DNA from: Ryuthela nishihirai
Lineage: Eukaryota > Arthropoda > Arachnida > Araneae > Heptathelidae
Direction of reading: 5' to 3'
Assembly (NCBI GenBank): GCA_038380435.1
Contig: JAWZYU010000011.1
Location: 76,319,501-76,383,500 of the forward strand
DNA: 64,000 bases
Shown: positions 1 through 12,770 of the stretch, piece after piece
Layout of the letters: the number at the start of each line of letters is the position of its first letter
How positions within the stretch are numbered: position 1 is the first letter of the stretch
Notes under the pieces: model-generated
What the model saw: the letters and a program-made list of their open reading frames with translations, nothing else
What the model was told of the DNA's origin: nothing
Database searches by the model: none
Made by a program: the position numbers and the translations under genes

Positions 1-1391
1 CAGAGCTTCAGTATTAAAAGTAAAATTTTTAACCCTAGCACAACACTTTTTAAGTTTAAGTTGCAACACACTTTTAACAAGGTAATGGTCAGATCCAATT
101 TCAGCTCCCCTATATGCCCTGGTATTCCTAACAGAACTAGTCCATTTGCTGTTAATTAATATGTAATCAATCATATTCTTATGCAGCCCATCAGGTGAAA
201 CCCATGTGTACTTATGTATGTCGCTGTGTTTGTAATATGTGTTAGTTATTCTGAATCCATTGAGTTTACTTACCTGTAGGAGACGTTGCCCATTGCCATT
301 GCAGCTGCCAATACCAAAAGGGCCTATTTCTCCTCCCCAAAGGTCAGAGTCAGTACCAACTTTGGCATTGAAGTCACCAAGAACAAGGGTAATATCTCCT
401 TTCTTGACAGAATTCAAAATATCCTGAAGTTGTTCATAAAACCTATCCTTCTCATCCTCATCGGCATCCTCAGTGGGGGCATAACAGCAGATAACATTCA
501 AGTCTTTAATGCTTGTCTGAAATTTTGCTGTAAGAAACCTTTCATTAATGCACTCATATCCTAGAAGAGCATCGCTAGCGTGTCTGCTGAGAAGCAGATC
601 CACGCCTTGGTGATGCTTATTGTCGTCCCTCCCTGAAAAGAGAAATTTAAGATTATTTTTAAGAATCTGACCTTTATCGGTCCATCTGGTCTCTTGCAAG
701 CCGAGAATATCTAAATTATAACGGTGGAATTCTTGTGTGAGGACATCAAGAGAAAAAGCTCTGTGCAGAGTCCTCACATTCCAACTACCTATGGAGAGAA
801 AATGGTTAGTGGGATGTTTAAAGAAACTATGTTTATTGAGAGAGGGAATGCCGACAATATCAAACGCCCCCTAATCGCAGACATGGGGCAAAGACCCGTT
901 CCCCCACTACTAAAGGCTGAAGCCATCTACACTGGAAGACTTCCTCCAATGTAGAATTTGACGATGCCAATAGAAGCAAAGAGTTCAGGTGCCTGCGATG
1001 ACTTCTGCTCAGGATTTTCCACCAGCTGATAAACATATCCTGTGAATCTATTCACTTGGGGCTGTCAACCCACAAACAAACAGAAAACACAGCGGAAGAT
1101 TTTCCCTCCACAGAAGTACACCAGTGCAGCAAAATCAGGATCCATAATCAAGCTCAGAGCCATATATCTGTCCAGTCCAGTAGGTTTCTATGGTCAGCAC
1201 CAGGACCCTGTGTGGTTGAATACTCCTCAGCAGGGTAGAAAAAAAAGAAAAGTAGCCATAGTTGTCCAGATCCGTAGGCCACACTAATTTGGCAGCCCTC
1301 CCCTTCCGTTCACTTCCACAAGAGAGTATCTCTTTTGAAAGTTACTAACGGTCCGCACCACGAGAAGGCGGGGTCGGACATTAGGTGCTAG
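1..1391 (-). mobile_element. RTE-type LINE, copy 1, 5' part (decayed, runs off the window)
   Basis: The stretch matches, on the minus strand, the 5' half of the RTE element at 1573-5291: positions 1-960 align with about 3760-4700, and 1040-1390 align with 4860-5215. It covers the endonuclease (EEP) domain and the 5' untranslated leader. The leader part is diverged, with an apparent deletion of roughly 100 bp near 930-1040, and alignment stops at 1391, about 75 bp short of the 5' end reached by the other copies. No long minus-strand ORF survives, so it is a dead copy. Its 3' half lies to the left of the window. It sits in the same orientation as copy 2, about 180 bp away. Confidence 0.85.
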
Positions 1392-1570
1392 GCAGTATCG
1401 CTGTAAATAATATAAATACTTATATCATTAAGCTGCAGGTTACTGATCATTATTTCATAGATTTAAACATTCCAACTGAAATGAATAAAAAAAAATATAT
1501 AAAAAAAAGTATAGAAAGTATAGAAATTTTAAAACAAGTACTTAAGACAAATATTACAAAACTAAAAGAA

Positions 1571-1572
<2 letters not shown>
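1392..1572. other. AT-rich spacer between two RTE copies
   Basis: About 180 bp of AT-rich DNA between the 5' edge of RTE copy 1 and the CAT tail of copy 2. It holds A-runs near 1486-1510 and no gene that I can see. Confidence 0.6.

Positions 1573-1653
<81 letters not shown>
1573..1653. repeat. (CAT)27 microsatellite, 3' tail of RTE copy 2
   Basis: There are 27 uninterrupted CAT units. On the element's own strand this is an (ATG)n tail directly after the 3' UTR. Short-unit 3' tails instead of poly(A) are typical of RTE-clade LINEs. The other copy at 32002 has only 6 units, so this tail has probably expanded after insertion. The apparent poly-Ile and poly-Met reading frames here are artefacts. 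Confidence 0.95.
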
Positions 1654-1656
<3 letters not shown>

Positions 1657-1673
1657 CCTCAAGCAGCCATGGA

Positions 1674-4600
1674 CTACGGAGGTCCAACCAGACCGCGCAG
1701 TTTAATTATCCAAGCATATCTGTCCTGAGCTACATCTGCTGCATCCGGCCACTGTACACCAATTCTAACAAAGTCCTGTTTGACATTGTCATCCCACCGC
1801 ATCCTAGGTCTCCCCCTCCTTCTGAGGCCTCTAGGCACACTGTTCATAACCCTATTCACCAATCTATAATTATCCATACGGGCAACATGGCCAAACCAGC
1901 GGAGTCTCTCTCTGCACAATATGCTGCTTAAAGGAGGTTGCACTCTCCTTTGCCTAACCTCATCATTAGTTACAAAGTTAAACCACCTAATACCCAAGAT
2001 ACTGCGTAAGCATCTAGAATCAAAAGCATCTAGTTTCCTGTTATCTTGTTTACACAGCGTCCAAGTTTCACTACCATAACTAACCCTAGAAAGAACCAAA
2101 CTATTATACAGTCTACTTTTAGTCTTTAGTTGTATACGCCTATTTCTCCACAATCTCCATAGATTCTTAAAAGTCCCGGCAGCAATACCTATTCGTCTGT
2201 TAATCTCATGCCGCACATCACCAGTATCAGTTACGTAGCTCCCAAGGTAATTAAACTGTGACACCTGCTCAAGACTGTAACCATTCAGATTAACTGAATC
2301 ACAGCCTGCCTGACCAATTTTCATCACTTTAGTTTTCTCTCTGTTTATAACCAAACCTACTCTACTACCAGTCTCATCAACAGCTCGAATGAAAGAGTTC
2401 ATCTCATCAACATCATTTGCCAAAAGGGCTAAATCATCAGCATAATCTAAATCACAAATTTTCGCATCTCCAGCCCATTTAAGGCCAAAATCTTTCCCTT
2501 GAAGTGAATTTCGCATAACATAATCAACAACCAAACTAAAGAGAAAAGGAGACAAAATGCACCCTTGTCGAACACCAGAAGTAATGCTAAACCAATTGCT
2601 ATAAGCCTTACCAACTCTCACACATGACTCAGTGTTATTATAGAGAGCTTTCATTATGTTAACTAACTTGTCTGGTATACCATATGATCTCACAATCAAC
2701 CACAAATTATGACGATCAACAGAGTCGAAAGCCTTTTTGAAATCAACAAAGCTAGCAACTAAAGGTTTCTGAAACTCTAAACATTTCTCAAGAATCTGCC
2801 TCAGTGGAAATATCTGATCTACACATCCCCTACCACTTCTGAATCCACATTGCTCATCACGCAATTGCCTGTCAACCAGATTCTTAATTCTATTAAGTAC
2901 AATCATGGAAAGACCTTTACCTGGAACAGAGAGTAGGCTGATACCCCTGTAGTTATCACAAGAACTGCGATCACCTTTTTTGAAAATAGGGATAATAATA
3001 GCTCTGGTAAAATCTTTAGGAACCATGCCTTTATCATAAAAGTTATTCAAAATTTCATTCATCCAAATGGTAACTGAAACATTCCCAGCTCTAAGCATTT
3101 CCGTAGCAATTTCATCCACCCCTGGGGATTTGTGAAGTTCAAGTTTAGAAATAGCCAAACTAACTTCAGATTGTGTTATAGGGCCAACATTAAAGCCACC
3201 AATGCATCTATCATCATTGCAAACAATGGGAGTAGAACTAACTACATTGTTTAGAACATCACTGAAATGCTTAGCCCACCTAGCCATGACAGAATCCTCC
3301 CCTTCTGTAACCTTACCTTGTTTATCCTTCAATCCTTGTATGCCTGTTCGTTTTCTACCACACAAAACATTAACCATCTGGTACAGCTCTCTGTTGTTGT
3401 GCTGTCTAACTGCTTCCTCGGCTTTGTCAGCCAGGCCATCAAGCCAAAGATTCTTATCAGTAGCTAACTGATCCTTTACACGTTTATTAAGTTCTTTGTA
3501 ATGCTTTCTATTAGGACTAGTAGGGTACTGATTAAGGACATTCCTGCAGTTCCTTCTTTCTGAAATAAGCTCAAGTGCCTTATCTCTTAAATAATTCTGC
3601 CTCCTCTGCTCCTTTTTCCCTAAAAGAGTACTGTTAGTTTCCAAAAAAGCCTGTTTAAAATGGCCCCATTCTTCCTCAACTTCAGCATTAAGCAAACCAT
3701 GACTGTCATAATGAATAAGTAACCTATCATGGTAAGCTTTAGCTATAACTGGGTCATTCAGAGCTTCAGTATTAAAGGTAAATTTTTTAACCCTAGCAGA
3801 ACACTTTTTAAGTTTAAGTTGCAAGACACTTTTAACAAGGTAATGGTCAGATCCAATTTCAGCTCCCCTATATGCCCTGGTATTTCTAACAGAACTAGCC
3901 CATTTGCTGTTAATTAATATATAATCAATCATATTCCTATGCAGCCCATCAGGTGAAACCCATGTGTATTTATGTATGTCGCGGTGTTTATAATATGTGT
4001 TAGTTATTCTGAAACCATTGAGTTTACTTACCTGTAGGTGACGTTGCCCATTGCCATTGCAGCTACCAATACCAAAAGGGCCTATTACTCCTCCCCAAAG
4101 GTCAGAGTCGGTACCAACTTTGGCATTGAAGTCACCAAGAACAAGGGTAATATCTCTTTTCTTGACAGAATTCAAAATATCCTGAAGTTGTCCGTAAAAC
4201 CTATCCTTCCCATCCTCATCAGAATCCTCAGTGGGGGCATAACAGCAGATAACATTCAAGTCTTTAATGCTTGTCTGAAATTATGCTGTAAGAAACCTTT
4301 CATTAATGCACTCATATCCTAGAAGAGCATCACTAGCATGTCTGCTGAGAAGCAGACCCACGCCTTGGTGATGCTTTCCATCCTCCCTCCCTGTAAAGAG
4401 AAATTTAAAGTTATTTTTAAGTATCTCACCTTTACCTGTCCATCTGGTCTCTTGCAAGACTAGAATATCTAGGTTATAGCGCTGGAATTCCTGCATGAGG
4501 ACATCAAGAGAATAATCTCTATGTAATGTCCTCACGTTCCACGCAGAGAGAAAATGATTAGTAGGATTTTTAAAGATATTAGGTTTATTGAGATTGGTAG

Positions 4601-4839
4601 GGCCAACAATATCAAACAGCCCCCTGATCGCAGGCATGGTAGCAAAGACCTGTTCCTCCTCCGCTAAAGGCTGAAGTCACCGATGCTGGTAGGAACTTCA
4701 GGCACCACCTTTTCAAGTGGACTTTTTCAAGAGCCATATGGCCTGCCTGAGACACATTACTCCAGTTTAGGCTTGACGATGCCCAACTAGCTAAGTAAGG
4801 TTCAGGTGCCTGCGATGGCCTCTGATTAGGATTATCCAC
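1674..4839 (-). pseudogene. RTE ORF2 polyprotein: EEP endonuclease + reverse transcriptase (1 stop, 1 frameshift)
   Basis: The protein copies RTE RNA into the genome by target-primed reverse transcription. Reading from the 5' side, the endonuclease shows QETRW (about 4435), GDFNAKVG (about 4130) and SDHYLV (about 3840). The RT follows, with DNYRGISLLSV (about 2950), QCGFRSGRG (about 2855), the motif A region VDFKKAFDSVDRHN, SGVRQGCILSP (about 2560) and the catalytic YADD at 2433-2444. The C-terminus carries RLRWFGHVARMDN and RGRPRMRW, characteristic of RTE ORFs. The likely start is the ATG at 4839 (MDNPNQRP). A one-base insertion at about 4636-4644, absent from copies 1 and 3, breaks the frame. 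A TAA at 4278-4280 replaces an AAA present in copies 1 and 3. Otherwise the frame is open for 988 codons. Expected length is about 1,055 aa. Confidence 0.88.
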
Positions 4840-5291
4840 CAGCTGATATAAGGTATCTCATGCCTCTGTTCACTTAGAGCTGGCAACCCAGAAGCAAACA
4901 GAAACACAGTGGCAGACTCTCCCTCAACTGAGGCCCACCAGTGCAGCAAGTCCAGGATCCATAATCAAGCTCAAATCCATAAACAAGTCCAGTCTAGTAG
5001 GTAAAAATGGTCAGCACCAGGACCCTGTGAAGTTGACCACTCCTCAGCAGGGTTTGAAAAAAAAAGAAAAAAGTGGCCATAGATGACCAGATCAGCAGGC
5101 CATACTGAACTGGCAGCCCTCCCCTTCCGTTCCCTTCCAAAAGAGAATATCTCTTTTGAAAGGTACTAACGGCCTGCACCACGAGATGGTGGTGTCGGAC
5201 ATTAGGTGCTAGACCTGGCCGGTTCTGTGCATCATCACTAGGGATTGGTACACAGCTCTCCTTCCAGTTTACTCCTAGCTACCATTTACAG

Positions 5292-7515
5292 GCCAAAAAG
5301 AATTGTAGGAAGACAAAAGATTGGAATGAGGTTGAAATGGAAAAAGATGTCAATAAATCTTTCGAAACGTTTGTATTACAATTACAAATAGTAATTGAAA
5401 AATAAAAATGCATTATGCAATTAAAGCGGAAACAAAATTAGTTGAAATCTTGGATGACGGATGGACTTTTACAATCTATTAAAAAGCGAAATATTTTATA
5501 CAAAATATGGAAAATTCAGTCTTTTAATACTGATTTAAATGATTATTTTAAAAAGTAACGAAATTTACTGTTAAAATTAATCAGAGAAACAAAGACAAAT
5601 TATTACACCAAACGATTATTAGACAAATATGTCAGTGTAAACAGCACTGGAATATAATAAATGAATTATCTCGTAAAAAGCAACATATGCATATTATTCC
5701 AACAGAAATAGTTGTAAATAATGCTCTATATTCTTCTAATGATAATCCGATTCTATTAGCTGAAAAGTTTAATAACTGTTTTGCAGAAATTATTGAAAAA
5801 TTTATAACCGAAATTCCAGAAAATACTGAACAGAGAAAGGATAAGATATCCGTATTAATGAATTCGATTTTCATAGCTTACTTAATAGAATACGAAATTA
5901 TGAAGTAATTTCTTCTTTGAAAATAAGAAAAGCGACGGGAATATATTGCACATCTGTGGAGATATTTAAAGAAAAAAATAATATTTCTGTTTTTTTATGT
6001 TATCTCTAAAATTTATTTTTGCATTATGGATATTTCCGAACAATTCTTAAAAATCCAACTATAATACCTGTTTACAAAGATGGTAAACATCTAGATATTA
6101 ATAATTACAGGCCAATAGCTTTATTATCAGTGTTTTCAAAAATATTCGAAAAGCTAATTAAGATTAGACTCTTAAATTTTCTAGACAGAAATAATTTTTT
6201 TCTAAAAATCAGTTTGTGTTTAGGAAATATACTGGAACAGAGGATACTATATTAAAATTAACGTCTTCAATCTACAGTGCAATGAATAGAAATTTAAAAA
6301 GATAAGTAATATTTTTTGACAGAAAGAAAGTATTTGACTCAGTTTCACATGACATATTATTATATAAACTTGAGAGAGTATGATTTGGAGTTACAATATT
6401 ATTATGGTTTCAGACTTATTTAAAATATATACTCAAAGAGTGAAAATATGGAATTATTACAGTAATGAAAAGAAAATTAAATATGGTGTTCCACAAGGTA
6501 GGTCCCATAATAATTTATGTTTTCATAAATGATCTTTGTAACCTGGAACTAAAAGGGGAATTAATAGCATTTGTTGATTATACTGCTGTGATATATACAG
6601 CAACTACTGATAATATTTTGATTGAAAAAATAAATCCAGGTTTATGGAATATCAGAAATTGGTTTATAAAAAAAAAGAGTTATTTCTAAATGTAGAGAAA
6701 ACTAAATATGTATATTTCCGATTGAGACAAAATCAAAGAGATAACTTGAAAACGAAATTATTTTATCTTACACTAAAATGCATCGGTAATGGTTGTTCAT
6801 GCAAGCCACTAGAAAGTGTTGAGTGCTATAAATACTTATTATTATATATTGATAGTAAATTAACTTGGAACAAACACATTGATTCTTTAATGAATAAACT
6901 TAATACAATAATGCCGCAATTATTTGTATCAGAAATTTTGTAAATATTACACTTTTAAAATTAATTTATAATGCAGGGGTCAAATCTCACTTAACATATG
7001 GATTAATTTCTTGTGGTGGATATATCATAGCAATATTAAACCATTAATTAGAACTCAAAAGAATAATTAGATGCATTTAAAGAAAAAGAAAGTGTGATAG
7101 TGTTAGACACTTTTATAGCGAATTGCATATATTACCTTTAAGAAAATTATATATATAAAATATCATTATATATTTTAAAAAGCACTGGATTTGTAGTGAT
7201 ATTAGACATATAAATTATAACATAAGAATTACGAAACATGTAAATCTTCTTTTACCTCTTCCTAAAAAAACCATTGTACAAAAACATTATATGCGAAAAT
7301 ATTTAATACAGTTTGCCGGGAAATCTTAAAGATGAAACAAACATTCACTCTTTTGAAGAAAAGTTTAAAATATGGATATCTGAATTTAATGATATCGAAA
7401 AACCTCTTTAAAAATGTTATTAATCATTGTTATGATAGGTGTATGTCTTATGTTTTTGAATTTCTCTTTCATTCTTTTGGAATTAGAATATGCTATATTA
7501 TGAAATGAATACAAA
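5292..7515 (+). pseudogene. CR1/Jockey-group LINE reverse transcriptase, 5'-truncated and decayed
   Basis: The plus strand holds a non-LTR RT in shifting frames. Recognisable pieces in order: a pre-RT region with KLIRETKTNYY-like residues (about 5570-5610), LLAEKFNNCFAEI (about 5755), the RT start IIPVYKDGKHLDINNYRPIA (6060-6120), KKVFDSVSHD-like motif A (about 6325), GVPQG (about 6485), a damaged F(A)DDT box reading FVDYT (about 6570) and a C-terminus with HLTYGLIS (about 6990). No EEP domain is left. At least five frame breaks are needed to connect these pieces. It is a different LINE family from the RTE next door and begins right where the RTE 5' end stops. The 3' limit is approximate; related copies are at 18446 and 53095. 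Confidence 0.75.
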
Positions 7516-7733
7516 TGATATCACATCTAAAGATTTTGTATTAAATTTTTTTGCCTTTTCAAATATGTTTTACCAAATTATATAAACCCGCATGCGAGTT
7601 ATCTGAACTCTTACAGATGTTTTTAATATTCCTAAAGTTGAATGTATAATTTTAGAAAATCTGTTATGCAAATACTTTATATGATACAATCGGAATAAAT
7701 GTCTATGTGTATGTCTATATGTGCAAATTAACG

Positions 7734-8830
7734 CAGTCTCTATCTGCACAATATGCTGTTTAAAGAAGGTTGCCGACTCCTTTGCTTAATCTCATCAGAA
7801 CGTACAAGGTAAAACCTTTTAATGCTCAAGATAATGCGCAAACATAGAATCAAAGGCATCAAGTTTCCTTTTATATTGTTTACAAAGGATCCAGTTTCAT
7901 TACCATACCAGACTTCAAAAAGGACCAAACTAAAACATAACATAAATTTAGCCTTTTGTTGTGTACGCTTATTTTCCACTCTCCTTACTTTCTTAAAAGT
8001 CCCAGCAGTAATTGTATAATTCTGTTTATGTCATGCCGCACATCAATAGTATTTGTTACACACAAGACAATTAAACTGAGTTACTTGCTCAAGGGTGCAT
8101 CCATTCAAAATAACTGAACCACAATCCTTACTGACAATTTTCATCACTTTAGATTTTTTCTGTTTACAACAAAACCTATCCTATTACCAATCCCATCAAC
8201 AACATTAATGAAAATGTTCATCTCATCAACGTCACTAATGCCCAAACGAGCCAAATTATCAACATCATTTAAATCAGCAATTTCCAGACTTCTACACTTT
8301 GAAGGAATTCTTCGTAGCGTCATAAACAGACTAGAGAGGAAAGATAAAAAATTATCCTTGCCAGACTCAAGTATTGATGCTAAACCAATAGCTGCGAGCA
8401 TTACCAACTCTCTCACACCTGACTCAGTGTTACTACAGTGCGCATTCATAATGCTAATTAACTTATCAGGTATGCCATATCTCACAACCAACCAAAAATT
8501 ACGACGATCAGTAAAGTCAAAAGTTCTTTTTGAAATCTACAAAGCCAGTAAGAACAGGTTTCTGAAACTCTAAACATTTCTCAATAATCTGCCTAAGCAA
8601 AAAAGCTGATCTATACATCGCCTACCACGTTTGAATCCACATTGCTCATAATACAGTTGTCCATAATCCAAATTTTTAATTCTATTAAGCGCAACCATGA
8701 AAAGAACTTTATCTGGAACAGAATGAAGGCTGATATCCCTGTAGTTATCAGAAGAACCACGATCACCTTTTTAAAAATAGGGATAATAATTGCTCTGATA
8801 AAATACTTTAAAAATAATTCTGTTGTCACG
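7734..8830 (-). mobile_element. Old RTE fragment (RT and C-terminal part)
   Basis: A diverged minus-strand relative of the RTE at 1573-5291. It aligns with about 1905-3015 of that copy: the C-terminal domain (7740-7980), the region around the former YADD (about 8250) and the fingers region near GDRSSCDNYRG (about 8745). There are many indels and stops, and divergence is far greater than between copies 1-3, so it belongs to an older wave or another subfamily. The 3' end and tail are missing. Confidence 0.8.
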
Positions 8831-8931
8831 TGGCTGACTGAAAATTTGAATATAATAAAGATTATGTTCAAAATTTCAGTCATAAAGATTATATTCAAAT
8901 TTTCAGTCAGCCACTTGACAACAGAATTATT
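8813..8931. repeat. Long hairpin: 44-bp inverted repeat with 31-bp loop
   Basis: The left arm 8813-8856 and right arm 8888-8931 are reverse complements with one mismatch (position 8830 against 8914). It lies at the 5' edge of the old RTE fragment. Part of the loop still resembles the RTE sequence, so the arms look like a local inverted duplication rather than a separate transposon. Confidence 0.85.
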
Positions 8932-9344
8932 CCCGGATACGTTTCGTAATACACATATTCCTTTTTCATTTTTATCTATTCCGAAAATGCATTATTTATC
9001 AAACATTTTCGGAAAAAATTGAAATCGAAAAATTTCTTGCTCTTTCTACTCCAGCATTTTGTCCCTCCACTGTTGTAATTACTTATATGCTGTATATATA
9101 TAGAGGTGCATTTTGCCTCCCTGTTCTAGTGGTATGTTGAAAAACATTATTCCTTAAAATTATGTTTTGAATTATGTATGAATGTAAGAAACATTATTCC
9201 TATTTCTTTTTGATTCCATTTCAATTATAAATTTATATTTTTTATTTTATACTGAATTGCTCGTCGTAAATTATCACTTGCAAAGTTGGCTATTTTGGTT
9301 ATATTTAATTTGAAATATTAATTTATTTTTATTATATATGTACG
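8932..9344. other. AT-rich stretch without recognised genes
   Basis: I see no coding signal or repeat family here beyond short A/T-rich tracts. Confidence 0.4.
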
Positions 9345-9545
9345 TATGTCTTATTAAATATATTAATTTATTTTACGATGAATTTTAAAAACGATACGGT
9401 AATAAAATGAATTATAAAAAAGACTGAAGAAAAATTACAATGAGAGAATCTGGGATCGAACCCTGAGACCATTAAGTTGCAAGTCAAAAGAGACCTTTCA
9501 GTTTGCCGATTGAGGTATATATTGCTAGCGGAGTGTTATGTTAAA
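9345..9545 (-). mobile_element. tRNA-derived SINE, family B
   Basis: On the minus strand a tRNA-like head contains a B box (complement of 9452-9463, GGGTTCGATCCC) and a degenerate A-box half. The roughly 100 bp after the head match, in order and spacing, the sequence after the tRNA-like head at 31665-31850. A tRNA-like head plus a shared unrelated tail in two places indicates a SINE family rather than a tRNA gene. The head cannot fold into a clean cloverleaf by eye. Confidence 0.6.
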
Positions 9546-12512
9546 ATATAATATTAGCATTCTCTTTTAGACCAAATGTTCAACACATTTCATATTCTCA
9601 TATCTAGTGCTTAAATTCTGCATATACAAGAAGCCTTCTTTGGCGAAATAAAAGGTTGGCAATCGAGTTCAAAGACATCTCCACAGCCAAATGAATATTT
9701 TCGTTAAGCAAAAAGGTATTCGCCTATTGGCTACACTGGCAGAATCAGCCCATCAAAGGCCACTACAAAATGGTGATGACTTGTCTCCTGCAGTTCAGTG
9801 CTATTGCATTTCAGCACATGTGCATTTGTGTCATCGCTATAATAGATAATGCTAAGATTCCAGACGGTGGTCGTAATGTTAAAATTCGTATTGACAATAC
9901 CAAAGCATCTTACGTAGCTGATTCGCGAAGCAAATGTTCTGATTGTCTACGCAACACGGAGAATAATGATTAAAAAACGAATGTAAAAATGATCTGTTGA
10001 TTTAGATATTACAAATAATGAACACTGAATTTGAAATTCGTTAATTATTTCTTGCGATTATTTTTGGTGGGGTCAGTGCCACAGTATTAGTAAAGCATTT
10101 TTATATCATTACCGATGTAACAAGAATTTTTGGAAAGAGGAGATTTGAAAAATTTGTTAATATTTAGTTAATGAAAATTCATGAACATTACGATGTAATT
10201 GAATTGATAATTATAAATATAATTTCTAAAAATTCCAATTTCCCTAGGAGATAGTTTCTCTTATCAAAATATCGCGACGCTAAACGCACGGTAATGCACT
10301 TGAAATTTAGCGCCGACTACGGAGAAGGAATCTTCGAATTATGCCTTATAAGTATTTGCAAACTTTTATTTATAAATACGACATACACACGTAACAAATG
10401 TCCTTTGAAATAAAATGAACAATATATTTGTTTCCAGTAAACGACTATGCTGTTAAAAATTGAAAGACACGATAACACTAGATTGCATTTTTTTTTCATT
10501 GACACTGTGGTGCAATAGCTATTGCGATTTAAGGTGTTAACTATAAACATTCTAAAATTCTTTCAGTAAGCTGATAGGAAATTGAAATTAAAATTTACAG
10601 ATTTGGACAGACATAGATTGAAATAAAATACTTAATAAGATACTATTTGTAAAGCGACCATTATTTAAGAATCATTTCACCCACCTCGTTAAAATTCAAT
10701 GAGAGTTTTCCACTTGAAAAGTGTGATGACCTTTAAATAGATTTTGAAGCGCGCTGTAAATCATGATGACACACAAATAAATAATCCGAAAGACATACAA
10801 ATAAATAACCAGAAAGATGCAGAATTCTTCACAGGCTAGTAACTAGATATTTTGGGCTCGTGTTCAAAATAATTTAAATTTCTAATTTTTCTTGTAATTG
10901 TGAAAGCAAATAAAATTGTATAACATTTTTATTATAGTTTCAAACCTTCTAATCCGTCTTCATGAATTAAAAATAAGCACCATGCGGCCTTTCATTACTT
11001 TTTACGTATTGTCTATCTTTAATAAACGAATTGCTGTTAGCGTTTATAATGATGTTAACTAAAGATTTTCAGTTTCTATTAATATTTCTACTACTTTTAG
11101 TTTGAAAGAGCATTAAGATTTTAATTTTGCCATAAAGTTTGTAATAGCCTATAATGCGAAGAACAAAATTAGCGACATGCATCACAGAAATGTTTTCTCC
11201 AAATTGTACACGGGCTCGATTGTCGTAGTGTTTCGTTCCGGGGCGGACTCTGGCTCCACACTTCGGATTCGAACACTTGAGCCCGAACTCATCTCTACTT
11301 GAAACTGCTTTGTAATAAAAGCTTAAGTCTCTTTATAAGCCTCCTTATGACAAATAAAGGGGACGGAAAAATTTCTTTTTTTTATATCACAGATAATTAA
11401 ACGGGAAAGCGTTTTGAAGCAACTTTTGGTTATCAGATTAAATGACTTTATGTGTGTGAAATGGAATCCATGACTTCGAGATATGTTTAGGTGTTCTACT
11501 GGTGATCAAGATCTCTACTGAGAAAGGCTACGAAAGAATCAGTTTGACAGAAGCATGGCGCGGCACTAAGCGTCGATTGAAGAGAACAAAGATAGATGCA
11601 GTGTCCGCTCTGAATTGAGAACAGATAGCGTAGATTAGAACTAGATAAAAAAAAAGAAGTTTCTTCTTTGGCGTTCCACTTGCTTCGTATTTTCTTCTGT
11701 CAGGAATCTGTCCGCACAAATCACAGAAGAGAAACTTCGACGATGAGACTTCAGCGAGAAATCGAAACGATTCTTCTTCACGATTCGAACTGTAATGCCG
11801 TTGCTTTCCAGTCAAGAAAGCATCTGAGCGCACGGCAACTAGAAAAATATTGAAACGACGTGTTCACGTGCAACAGTTGAAAACGTGATAATTGTACTAC
11901 GAGATGTGGCACGTATTGTGGAAACACGTCATGTTTAGAGTTGAATAGACAGTTAAGTTTAAAAAAGAGTTTTAAAGAAGTAGTTAGAGTGACGTGACTT
12001 TACTTGAGTGCAGTGTGAGAGTGTCGCCCAAAAGATGATCGTTATTAGTTTCTTTCCCTGAAGATTAGGAAGCGACTTCGGTTGTTTAAAGTAATGTTGT
12101 GCTTATTAGACATTTTTGGTAAGAGTCGATTCTGTAATTTGTTATGTAGAGTTGTTAATTTAACTTTCGAGTGTTATATCCTTTTAGTGCTTGACATTAA
12201 TAGCTGACAATAGTAATTAACCACAAGTTTAATTAGTCTACTTGCATATAATATGATAAATATTTCAGGTTTTATTATTTTTAATTAATTGCTTTATTTA
12301 TTAAATGAGCTCATTTATTATCTGTTCGGTTATTTCGAACTCATGCACGGTGTTGCCAAACAAATATAACTGAAAATCTGAAACAATACGTTGTTTAAAT
12401 ATCGATAAATCGTTTACTGAAAAAAGTTGGAAATTAACTGGATCCGTGACGAAATAAACAGACAAAACTAATTTGGAGTGTGTGTGAAACAGTTCAAGTA
12501 AATTTAAATGCT
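9546..12512. other. 3-kb AT-rich interval with no recognised gene
   Basis: Short ORFs here are scattered in all frames and show no domain. I see no splice-bounded exon that I would defend. Some less AT-rich DNA occurs around 11190-11310 and 11650-11950, but neither matches a family I know. Confidence 0.4.
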
Positions 12513-12770
12513 AGTCAGGGACGTATTTAGGGGGAGGACAAGGGGGTCATTACCCCCCACCTTTCACAATGCGAGTAAAAGAGGAAAAATTATTAAATTT
12601 ATTTATATTTGATGCATTTTCCAAGAAATGTTTTAAAAACCCATAAAATGGAGGGGGAAATGTTACACTGCATTTGAAAGAAGGTATCTTGGACCCTCCT
12701 TTTACATTTTTTCTGCTGCCCCCCCCCCTCGATTTTTTTATAGATCCCGGTTTTATGTTAGTAGATAGTC
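12513..12770. mobile_element. G/C-edged MITE (hAT-like ends), copy 1, right end damaged
   Basis: It starts with CAGGGACGTATTTAGGGGG and contains runs of G and C near its ends. The interior (about 12590-12745) matches the reverse complement of the element at 57214-57470, including the ACCCATAAAA(T/A)GGAGGGG stretch and the CCCCTCGATTTTTTTATAGATC end. Non-coding. It runs directly into an RTE 3' end at 12771. Confidence 0.6.

Larger units (their letters stand above)
1573..5291 (-). mobile_element. RTE-type LINE, copy 2, near full length
   Basis: A 3.7-kb non-LTR retrotransposon on the minus strand. The 5' end is placed at 5291 because identity with the third copy stops there (5291 here, 52336 there). 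The 3' end is the CAT tail at 1573. Order from the 5' end: a leader of about 450 bp, a single large ORF with an EEP endonuclease, reverse transcriptase and cysteine-poor C-terminal domain, a very short 3' UTR of about 20 bp, then the triplet tail. A short 3' UTR ending in a microsatellite fits the RTE/BovB group. The element carries only one nonsense codon and one frameshift, so it is comparatively young. Confidence 0.88.

Noticed and set aside
1385..1705. ORF with a long poly-isoleucine run, and its antisense poly-methionine ORF
   Set aside because: Both are translations of the (CAT)27 microsatellite at the RTE tail.
3202..4322. Plus-strand ORFs of 62-94 aa over the RTE
   Set aside because: Antisense shadows of the RTE ORF; the same shadows recur at 286-564 and 50288-50533.
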